Below the pieces are notes generated by a model, which worked only from the letters and a program-made list of their open reading frames with translations, made no database searches and was not told where the DNA came from. A DNA stretch of 64,000 nucleotides from Symbiodinium microadriaticum (Eukaryota; Sar; Dinophyceae; Suessiales; Symbiodiniaceae): positions 424,352 through 488,351 of the forward strand of contig LSRX01000532.1 of assembly GCA_001939145.1 (NCBI GenBank), read 5' to 3'. Positions 27,893-39,800 of the stretch are shown in pieces (the first letter of the stretch is position 1; every line of letters begins with the position of its first letter). Made by a program: the position numbers and the translations under genes.

Positions 27893-30800
27893 AGTCAACC
27901 AATCAACCGATCTATCCATCTATATCCGTTTATCTGTCTAGTTTGCTTTTTTCCGACACACACACAAACAAACGAGGTTTTTCTCCGATAGGAAGCCCAT
28001 ACACCCTACAAATGCACACTCTATTTCACGACGTGCGGACGTCTACATAGGCATTTCCACCTGCATAGGCTCCTTCATAGACGCTGGCATGCATGCAACA
28101 CGAGTGGCAAAAAATGACCAGCCTCACCCAACGCAAAGACGGACATAGATTATCTGATAAGTCTTGGTGAGTCTTCGCATCGCAGCATTCCGCAGCATAG
28201 GCGTTTTGTTGGAAATTGCCCAGAGCAATTGAGGCCAGGATTTGTTGGACGTATAGTCATACCGGAAACCCGGATCCATCGCCACAAAGTGCGCAGCTGG
28301 CGGAGGAACGTCTTCGTGCGTGAGAGGCTGCTGTTCGCCTCCTTCCTGAATCAGGATGCCATCGACCCGGTTCTGCGTGGACTGAGTGGTGCAGGAGTAC
28401 TGCCAATCACAGTATTTTTTTACAGATCCTGAGCCCGAGTCATCCCACATCCTCTTCCAAAGTCCTATCTAGGCTTTCATGCACGGTGGTTGCCTCATAC
28501 AGATGTACGGAAGTGACTGTAGTTGTTATTGACCCCTTGGCCACAGCGCAGACCCTCACAGTATCGTACAAGGTAAATAGTAACATGAGGGGGCCAACAG
28601 CTGCACTGCGCTGGAAGCAAGGCTGACCAGCGGTACTATGAGGAAGTCACCAACATTCAGGCTGGGCAGGGTGTAGGCCAACGGTGGCAGAAGGTCAGCA
28701 GTCCGGCAGGACTGAGACGTGCATAGTCTGCAGGTGATAGTTGTGGTAGTAGATGACGCAGCCTGACCATGCATGAAAGGCCATGAAAGAGTGCATTGAA
28801 GAGTACCTGGAGGAATACAACAGCGTCAGGCTCTTACGATGTCTCGCGCTCATGGACTGAAACTGTGCCTTTGCACCATGCCGGTCAAGTCAAATCTGTG
28901 CATAGAGATTGCTGCAACCAAAACCTAGTCTAGTCCATAATCCATGAACCTTGTTGTGTGTAATTACTTCCAAACCCCTGGTTCGTAAGCCCTGAGCCTC
29001 TTTGATACATGGGACCTCAGGTTAGCAGCTTGCAGATGCCATTGGTGATGTTCTTGGACGCTTGCGAGCACTGCGCTCGCATATGCGCATGCCCTACTTC
29101 GATGCTTGCCCCGGCGACTCAGACACGTACACAAACACAAACACACACACACACACACACACAGAGAGAGACAGAGAGACACACAACCACGAACACGTCC
29201 ACGGATAGCTACATACATCTGTGTATGTGTACGTGTGTGTGTATATATACACGTACATGTGTACATACATACATACATACATACATACATACATACATAC
29301 ATTTTTGGGATTTGGGATTTGCGTGCATTCAGTGGAGTTCGCGGCCTAATTAAAGCGTGCAGGAAGATCCTCGCGGGCACAGAAGAAAGGTGCCGCGACT
29401 GGATGGGACCAGAAGTCCGGGGGGGCCCGTAGTTTGACTGTACAGCCTGCAAGTAGGCTTTCCCAGGCCCGGCGGAGCTTTTCTGGCAAAAGGATACCGT
29501 AATCATCAATGACGGCTGAAATGCCTACTTGACTGGTCTGTTGTCGCCATTCAGCTTCCCAGCTTGACAACAGTTCAAATGTCAACGTAGCATGGGTCCC
29601 GTCACTGTGGCAGAGGCTACTCACTGTCAACATCCAATCAAAATCCTGAAGGGATGACTGGAAATCACGCAGCGAATGGTGCAGCCCATGCCCGGTATCA
29701 TCTGGCATTTGTTCAGCCCAGAGAGAGGGCTGTACCCTAGCAAGCGCATGCAGCACTCTGGCTGCTGTGCTAGCATCCCAGGGGTCTTGTGGGTCAGCAG
29801 CGTGCAACTGTTGGTTGCACTTCCTCCTGGAGGAGATCTACTATACGAATGATCTCGTCCTGGTACAGTGGGTCGCGACGGAGAATAGACACGATCGCAT
29901 TGAACATCGTCTCCTCCGACATGGATACAGGCACTGCCTGAAGGAAATCACACAATTCGCGGTATACTGCAGTTTGCTCAGCACCCCAGTGGGGTATGGC
30001 GGGCACTGGAGGAATGCTTCCCCTGCGCAAGGGAACTGACAGCGTAAAGTCACTGCTGTCGTCCTGTCTCCGCTTTTTGCTCCCAAAACCTGGAGCGATG
30101 CGGTCTACAAAGTGTCCCATCTGCTGTAGGACTCGGACACAGCCTGGGTATGCTCTGAGGTGTGCTGCAAGGCGACCTGCGGTCCAGAAACAGGTTTCAC
30201 ATGCCTGGCAGGTGTTGCCAGTGGCCACCTGTCTGTATGCTGCAACGCGCCCATGAACTTTGAAAAAGTGTACACTGAGCGCAGCGCGCGTTACGAAGGC
30301 TTTATTGCATGACAAGCAGTGCCAAGCTGCACTCAAACCAGATTTGGTCTGGGATTCAGTCAGGGTGCGATGGCAGTGCCATTGACAGATCAGGGTCACA
30401 TCACGTCTACACTGTGCTTGGTGCTCCTGATCAAGTCTTTTTCGCAATCTGCGGCGTACACGCTGAGGGGAGGAGCTGAGCACCTCCTGCCATTGTGACC
30501 AGTCTTGTGCCTGCACAGCTGGCCAGTTGGCTTCATCCTGATGGATGAACCACCGAAGATCTTCCCGGAGTACGTCAAACCATGTACGCTCATCCTGTAG
30601 CATAGCCCATAAAAGAGGGGGGCCAGCTTGGGTGAGGGAAAGGAGCAGACTAAACCGGGCTCTCTTGGCAACCAACTCTAACCTCCAACAACCTGTGCAC
30701 CAGTGGACTATGGGGAGCGGGACACGGAAGGCCCTGTGTGCCCCAACCATCGGTACCAGAAGACGGCGCACGATTTTGGAGTACCCACTGGTTAACATTT

Positions 30801-33800
30801 ACCAGGCCTGCCCTGTGGGTATCCACAATCCCACATTGAAAAACGTGGGCGTGACTGCCGTTTCGAACAAAGCGGCACGGGTCGCCAGCTCGAGCTTTGG
30901 ACTACCAAGCAAAAGGGCCTTGGCAGAATCATAAGAGCTGGAGGCCTGTGCAAGACGGTGCCTTGCTTCCTGCTTCATGGCAAGTCGGCAGTCCAGGTAA
31001 CCGCCAAGATGCTTATAATGGTCCATGACAGCAATACCTACTCCAAGGTCCGGCAGGAGCAGGCTTTTGGTACCATCCGGGAAAAAGGTCCGGCGTGCTT
31101 TTTTACTCCCTGGGCCAAAGAGCCTGAGCAAAACACTAGTCTTTCCCGGTTTGAGGTTGGGCATCATGCCGTGCCCTTCACAGAAACTTATCACCAAAGT
31201 GCACAGCCGCCGGGTCTTTTGCAAGAGGCGGAGGGGATTCTCGTCCTCCAACGGAAAGGCCGAATCATCAGCCCATGTTGTGTCCGTGACATTCAACCTC
31301 TGACCTTCCTGATCAGCAGTGAAAATGCCCCGACTTGCATCGTGAGGAACGCTGAAAGTGAGATCTTCCGCCACAGCAAACTCATGAACCTTCCAGAGAA
31401 CTCTGCTGTAAACGAAGGCATAGATGAGATCCGCCCAGCTTTCACCAGGTCTGCTGCCCGCCAGACTGCTACACACCTGTGAGCCATCTGAAAAACGAGA
31501 TACAAACCAGGTGTTTAGGTGCACGTCCTTGACAACCTGTCGTAGTGCACTTGGAGCACCTGCCTGCGCCAACATACCGCCAGTAGCTACAGTAGCCATC
31601 AGCTCTTGCATATCATCGGCATCAAGACCGAAGCGTTGGAAAAGCCTGATCACCGTATCATCACGACGGATGTCACCAACCGCAAGTTCTCTGACGATGC
31701 GGTAATAAGCAGCCGAAGTATCAAGATAAAGTACAGAGGCACTGTGGCCATGTCGATGGCTGCGGCGCAGGTGCGAAAGGACGAATAGCGCAGCAAAAGT
31801 GACCGGCGCTTGTTTGCGGGAACCGAGGTGCAGCGAGTGAAATTCATCACGACACTGGGCCTGAGTCTTGTTCCTTACCACCCTGTGATAGGCCTTGCCA
31901 AGGTAGTTGGAGACAAACAGGCTACGATAATTTTCAACCGCACTTTGGAGTCCCGATCTCTTGAAGGCTTCGTAGAGTATTCCACCCCTCCACTGCACCG
32001 GTTGATGCTGCCAAAGCATCGATTTGAGAAAGAGGGGGAATACAGCCCGGGCAGCTTCGGGTGGCACGGCTCGGAAGACCTCGCCAGGTATGTTATCTAT
32101 ACCGGCGGCCTTATTACGAGGAATGTCTCTGAAGACAGCCTCAATGTCCGAATATGCGGGGAGAAGATCCGCTGTCCAGACGACAGTTGGGTCGCAGCAC
32201 GTAGAAGAGGCTTCCTGCAGGAAGTCAACAACCGGCATGGCCTGTCCTTGCTCCTGCTTGCCAAAGTGAAGCATCCATACCTGATCCCGCTGCTGTCGGG
32301 TGGTGACAGCCGAATTGTCAGTCGGGTGCAGCAACAGTGGGAGCGGCCTAGAGATAGGGCGGCTCTTGGCTCCTCCTAGACCTGCACGTTTCACCCTCTG
32401 AAGGATCTTGGCTGCACCCTGGTGCCCCTCTGCAGCTACTCGCTGCAGAAATGCATTTTTGGCACGGAGGATAATCCTCCGGATGTCGGCAGTAATAAGT
32501 TTCACCGCCGTTGCTGCTACCTCATACAAGAGGCTCTGCTTGGCCAGCAGCGCAATGACCCCATAGTCTTGATCCTCCTTCCACTGAAGGAAAGCACGGC
32601 TGAGAAGAGCAGCCCATAGGCCAGCACGAAACCTAACACGTTTCTTGAAACTGATCTTCCGATCCCGTAATTGCCAAACTTTGTCTGGTATATAGGATGC
32701 TCGCTTGGTTGACTGGGGCACGGAGAAGCTTTCATCCAGAACCGAACGCAAATGCTCCTCGAGAGCATGACAGTGATGATCGGGACTGGTGTTCCAGCTC
32801 GGCTGAGGGAAACTGTCAAAGGCTCGCTTGAGCACCTCACGTCCTTCCGGCGTCATGAGGCAGTCACGGTCGTATTTGACCCGAGACAATCTTTTAGAGC
32901 TAGCAGCGGCATCAAGGAAACCCTGGAACTCGAGTTTCACTAGTTTGTGGTCCTCTTGCGGGCTGCCATTGTCAAAGGTTACGTCAACTTCAGAACAGGC
33001 TTTGACTACTACAGCTCTACCCCCTAACAAAACATAGTCAATGCGGTGCGGCTGTCCATTTGGATGGTAATATGTGGCAGAGTCGCCGCAGTGTAGTTGG
33101 GGGAACATGGAGGGGATCCATATCCCTGCTTCAGCAAAGAGCGAGGCTGCTCTCCATCCAGTATCATCTGGTTCGCCAAACTCCAAGGTCCCACTGACAT
33201 CCTGGAATCCGCAGGGGATACGACCATTTAGGTCCAGGCCTCCAACAACCAGATGAACATGTTTGAGGCGCTGCAGCAATGGGCCGAGTTCAGCAAGAAA
33301 GGCATCACGCTCAGGTTGCTTGGCCAAGTGCGGACAGTGGCCACTGATGACGCCTATCCTGACCTCTCCAACCGTTATCAAAAGAGCCAACAGTCGGGGG
33401 TCCTCATGCAGAACTGCAACATCATTCTCATCGACCTGAAGGGGACGGCCACCTATCGAGAGGAGGCCTCGGTGCCTATGGACCCATACAGCAACTCCCC
33501 AGTGGGAGTTGGCATTGGTATGCAGGCGGAGGTAATGCTGGGAGGTGATTGCTCCACTGGACAATTTGGTCTCCTGCAGGAAGGCAAGATTAACACCTCG
33601 AGTGTCAAGCTGCTCTTCAACATACTTGCCCTTTCCCTTTAGGCTCTGAATGTTGATTGTTGCAAAGCAGGCCTCACAAAGCTTTGCAGCAGAGTTGGCA
33701 CTGGCAGTGGAACCGCCAACAGTGGGCACAAGTTGCTCAGGAGAAATGGGTGCATGACTGGCCGGCTCCGTATTCCAAACAAGAGCACCGTCTAGCAAAG

Positions 33801-36800
33801 GGACCGCATGATGATCACGAGCATCCTGTTCCACAGCAAGCCATGAAAGGTCTTGCTGATACAGCTCGTGACACAGAGTATAGGACGGCTCTGGCCATTG
33901 CCGACCCCATGACGCCGATTTGGCCGCATGATCAGCAAGGTCATTCCAAGGGTGGTTGGAGTGGCCCTTGACATGCTGGAATGTCATGTCGAGTCCCGGT
34001 GTAGCCCTTGCTGTCATTGCAAGGTGATGCGCAAAACGACCTATCTTGTCTGATGTGGGCCATGATCCCTCAGCAGACCAGCCTGCTGCCGTACAATCAA
34101 AGAAGATTGTGCAACGCACGGTCTCAAGGGCCCCTCTCATCTGCAGACTCCATAGGACAGCTACCGCAATGGCTGCATGCTCAGCATGCAATGCTGGGGG
34201 TCCAGTTGTGGGCCATGGGGAAACAGGGTTGCCATCGATTTTGCCAGCCAAAAGTCCTAGCAAGGAGATGGCTTCCTATGTGTGTGCAAGCACAACTACA
34301 GAGTACCCACTGTTACCCCTCATGTGGTCTGCAGAGCCGTCGGTGAAGAGAGAGAAAGACACCACATCTGAGAGGTCTGTGGAGAAAAGCACATTCCAGG
34401 GCACAGTGTCCTGTAGTGCTTTGTCAGTAGAGGCAGGCAGGCCAGGTGGCCTCCACTGAGGCTGTAATAACCAGTCCTTGGGCCATGGCCGAAAAATGCG
34501 CGATAAAATCGCCGGATCATGCGGCATGTACACGCTATCCTGGTCGATGGCAAAGGCTGGAGGTGGGAGGTAATCCATCAAGCAGAGCTCCGCGGGCCCA
34601 CCCTCTGGTAAACAGCCTGGTTCTGGGTGGCTGAGATGCTCAACAAGAGTATCAAGGAGTGTTGCAGCCAAGAAATAGGCTTGGGAGCGAGGGGATGCAA
34701 CACTTTCCTCTAACAAGGTGATAAGCCGGTGCCCCATTGGCAGCACACCTGGTACAGGGGATGCTGCCAAATGGCCCGGACACCAGCGGCTGTCCTGGGG
34801 CCATGGTGTATCAGTGGCTTGGGGCAGGAAGCTTCGCTGACTTCGCAATGTGGCAAGGAGAGGCTGTGCGCCAGCATCTGCAACTTTGGCGTCAACACTG
34901 GTGCGGGAAGCACCCCGCGACAATAAAGATCTGGCAGGTGTCGGCAGCGTGCGGACCCTAATGGCCGGGGGGGGCTTCGCAGGGCCGATGGCAGGTACAG
35001 CCATACCATGTACAAAAATGGGTTGCTGTGTGAGACACGTCAAGATGATAACACCACAAATGGCTCGTGGCAGCCTTGCCGTCCTGGCAGCATGTGTGCT
35101 CAAGATCCATGTTCCACTTGAGCGGAGAAGGCAACCCAGCAGTAGCAGATAAAGGCTAGGTGGCGGGTGCCAACACAGACAAAGACCAAGCAATAGCCAA
35201 TCGCAAAGTTCCGTTCCTCTAGGAACACGCTTGCGGGGTGGCGCCATGGCTTCGGGCGCGGCATCATGGGGGGAGGGATTATGCAAATCCTCCTTAGCTG
35301 GGCAAGAAGCAGACTCCGTGGTTGGGTGGGAGGCTGTGGTTCGCCCTGCCCCATCACGCGGCTCTTGAGTAGCTACTGCCGTAGCAAGCGCTCCTCTCGG
35401 TTCGCTCCCCAGAAGGTCAGATTCATTCGTGTCCTCTTGGTCATCCCCGGAAGGACCAGGGTTCTGATCATCCAAAGGCCACTGCAGTGGCGTGCTCACG
35501 TCAACTGCATTGGTTTCGTCTTCTACAAAGGCGACCGTCAGAATTTGGCCTTGTGTGAACCAGATCCACGTCCAATGCCTGGGGAATGCTGGGAAAACTA
35601 CTTGGAATCCAGGAGGGGCGCTTTGGAGAAGGCTGGCAGCTAAGGGTGCAAGGTCCAGCCAGTCTCGCTGGGTTTGAAGAGGCATCCATCCTAACAGTGC
35701 AGGTCTGGCATCCAAAAGCCCCGTTATCCAATGCTCATTTTCTTGGCTCCATGAGACTGTGATTCGGGTCGGGACCGCTGCTAAGACTGTCTTGACTGCC
35801 CAGCCGGCTATCAAGACATCCTGCTGTTGTGTAGCTGCTGGGATGATCTGCAAACGTGACGGATGAATATGCGCGCTCGCCGCTATATCTTGTCTATAGT
35901 ACATGGAGCGCTCCGGCACCAAACGGAACAGGAAGTATTCTGCTGCTGCGGCTATACAATAGCCATTATCAACCCGAGTGTGTTCTAACCCAGGGCCAGC
36001 GTTCCATTCATCTGGGGAACGCAGCATGCGCATCAGATCAAGATAGACTGGTGGCACACCTGGAGGAAGAAAGATGATGCAGCATCCCATGTACACTTCA
36101 CAGTCGGCACCCCGTGGCAGTGGGCCATGGAAATCAGGCACATGTACTTCGACATCAGTGTCAAAGGGTAGATCAGCTAGCGACAGTAGAGTCCATAGGT
36201 CGACATGCCTAGGGACTCTTTCTGCAAAAACACGCCCATCAATGGAGGAGAGATCAAGGCATACTATAATACCGTCCTGCACCCAGCTGGGAAGCGCCAA
36301 GAAAAGACCCCAGCCAATCGCAGGCTGAGGCCTGACTTCAATCAACTCAGGGAAAAGCTCTCTCCGGTCCATCCGCCGACAGGTCTGTAGCAGGTCAATG
36401 GCGTCAGGCAATGCTTGTGGGATCAACATGCTGAGGTCAACCCTCTCAAAGGTGTAGCCCGGCGTCAACAACCCAAACGTAACATCAACAAGGAGAGCGT
36501 CCTCTAGCATAGCTTCATCTTCGCCATACGCCCTGCCAGCGAAAAGGCGGGTGCGGCCATGGGGCACCAAGCTGTCTCGTGGCCTCACGGGCATTGTTGA
36601 AGGCTACACTACCGGGCCCACTGTCAGGACACGGGTCAGAGAGCCAATTAGCCTGGCAAACTCCAAAGGCTGTGCCGCATAAAGGATCTTCACCCTGACA
36701 GCAATTTGCATCAACGGAGGCTGCCTCCTCGACATAGCACAAACCAGGCACAGTATCGATGACATGACATCCATTCTCGCCGAGGGAGCATGTCTCAGAC

Positions 36801-39800
36801 GGTTGATTCGCTGAAGCTACTGGGGACTGAACAGTAAGCTTGCTTATACCGTTGCGAGCTGGAGGCACCCCTCGGCGCCGAGGACGAGGGCTGGCATCGA
36901 CCAAGCTTGCAGCGCAGCGGATTAGAAAGTGTAAAGCAGGGGTGGGGCTTCGGCTGCCTACGACAAAGGCATCTTGACGTGTTCCGTAGCTCCACTTGTC
37001 TAGACACTCCCTTGCGCTATGCTGGGCACTTCCGGTCAGTCCCCCACGAGGGGATCGACAACGGGATTTGACTGTGTGTCCCGCACCATTCGAGGCACTG
37101 TCGCGGTCTGTTGGCCCTGCAGTGTCCTCATCCTGCGGGTCACAGTCCTCAGGGGTAGGGCCTCGGTCAGGGCCGTCATCACGGAGTGCAGGGAAAAGGG
37201 TTGGATCCAGGCTAAAGAAAATCTCTACAACCTGTCCACTTACCGAAATCCTATCGTCAAGCTGCTGGGGCCCATCATTGGACGCACTCTGCGCGAGAAC
37301 CTTATGTCCAAACGGGCACTGGACAAAGAATGTTGCAGCAATGTCACTTAGAGAGACAGTATCACGCTCAACGAGTTGCCAAGTGATCCCTTGAAGGATT
37401 TTGCGCAGGTCCAGAATCAAAATGATTCGAGTTTCAACTCTTCTGGCAGGAGGGAAAGGCACAGGGTGGATTTGCTCTGTGGCAACAAGCAGGCTTGTTG
37501 TCCAGAGCCCATATGAGCATACATCCAACAGCCTAGGCCTCGATGCTCGTATACTCAGTCGGTGCTCGGCAGCTCCGAGGGCAGCGGTTAGATCCGCTCG
37601 AAAATGACCTCTGCGTCCCGACTGGATCTGAAAATTCAGGGGCCATGCATCCGTTAGCACACGAAAAGAGGTGCCAAAGAAATTCCTAGGCCCCGGAAGC
37701 TCAGCCTCATGGTTCCAACCCTGAGTCGTGACAAGACGATCAGGCAGATCGTAGCAGATTGGAGCACCTTCTAGAGGTGGCACCACACTGATTGCCATGC
37801 CGGGCACCAAAGTGATACGCTGTGATCTGGTCAGCGGGAGCAAGAGACCATGCACAAAGACTCTTGCCGGCATATCAGCAGGGAGACCGGCAGCCAAGAG
37901 CAGTGATTCTCGGCTGAGACAATGCGGAACCTTAACCGCGAAAACGCCCTGCTCTATTCGACGACAATCCATCAGAACCACAACATACTCTGTAAGCCAC
38001 TCCGGGGCTGCAACAAGAATCGCAAAATCCAGTGTGAGCTGCGGCGAAACCGGCGACAGATTTGGGAATGCCTGCGCACGATCATCAGCTCTGGCTGTTT
38101 CTACTGCCGCCAGCAGCTGTGGAACAGCAGTGGGGAAGTTGAGCTCGATGGTAATTACTTCAGGTATGGTATCCGGCACATATATCAGCGCAATGATCGG
38201 GCATGTGGCATCAACAGTTTGCGCTCGGGTGTCACTCTCAGAGCATACGTCAAGTTCTTGTTGCATCGTAACATCTGCAGTGCCAGGTTGCGTCGAACCA
38301 GTGTCCGGAGCAGTGCCAGTCAATTCTGGGACAGGGCTGGCGACCCCTGGTGGGGGGCTCACAGGGGGTTGTGCCACCACTGCTGAGGCTTCATTGCAGG
38401 TGGACTCAGCAGCTTCATGAGGCAGATGCAAGTTCCAGCTGTGACCCTCAGGGAGGGTTGGATCATGGTACCATGTGGCTTGCGACACCAGCTGGTCAGT
38501 ATCTGATATCGAAGAAGACTCCCAGGGGGCATGGGCTTGCAAAGCGGATTCCTGCCTGGGAGTCTGATCTCCCCCATCCTCAGCGGCCTGAGGGCTCGGG
38601 TCAGCGTCAGAGCTGCTTTCGGACTGAAGCCATGCATGGCCAGCATAGAACAGAATCCTCGCATGACCTTCAAAGCGGACATTTTCGCGTTTCCTTGTGC
38701 CACCAGCAACTTCAATAGTGGTGGCAGGCGGTAGAAGCAATCCAAAGTTGGCCGCAATTGTGGGAATATGCAACTTCGGCTGACTGACACAGATCGCATA
38801 AGGACGCATGCCTAATGGTCTGAAGTCAAGTAAGGCAAAGAGGTCCTGAGCTTGATCTCGGGTCACTCCCGTTGCCAGTGGCGAAGGCACATCATGAACT
38901 GCCACTACATTTCTACAATAGACCCCATGCACATCTAAGTCCTTAATCTCGAATGTGCACATGACAGTTTCTTCGGGCCGCAATCGAAGCCTCTGGCAGA
39001 TGTACTGCACTAGACTCATGTCGTAGTGGTAATGGGGTTTGAAAGTGTAGCGCTTGTTTTCATGGAGTATGCATGTGGCTTCATGAATATCCAAGGTGAA
39101 GAAGTCGCAAATGGGGCCCCATACAGCACCAGCCTGAAAAAGGGGCTCAATACTGAAATGCCCAATACCTGGATCCGGAACAAAGGAGGCTGTGATGACA
39201 TCACCATCGCAGAGCACAATTTGCTCGCTTGCGGGCCAAGGCCGGTGGTTCATACCCGCAAAGATCTGCAACTCTCTGTCGTCGTCCTTGGTGAGCGGCA
39301 GCAAGAATTGAACAAGCACTGAGATGTCCAGTGTTTTGGGTAGGGTGGTGGCAAAGTAATGCCCCCCTACTCTTGAAAGCCCTCCCAAGGCAGTGGAGCA
39401 TGGCAACTCCCGACATATGTAGTTAGCTGATCAGGCGGAATCAAATGCGGCCTACCCTGACCTGCAACAACCCCGGGTGGGTCACCTGGCTGTGGAGGCC
39501 TTGCCATTGCATGGGCACTAGGCATGAAAAGTTGGGCAAGAAGACCTAAATGCACAGGTCCTATACCCACCTTAAGTGGCACACTACAAGGTCCAAGGAT
39601 CGCATACACAGCAAAGCACCACCAGGATGGTGCAGGCTTGTTTCGAGGTCTGCTGTTTCGATCGTACAGCCGGCCTTTTCTATCCCTTCTGGGTGCCCAG
39701 TCTAAAACTGGTTCCCGACCTGTGAGGCCTTGGAGCGGTCGAAGCAAAGCCTTCATTGTGCCTGATGGGATGACAGTATTCATCCCTCTGGCAAGCGGGC

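Noticed and set aside
28910-28960. PMNLVV-like peptide as the next dynein exon before the element
   Set aside because: An in-frame TAA lies just upstream and no acceptor AG can separate it from the motif.
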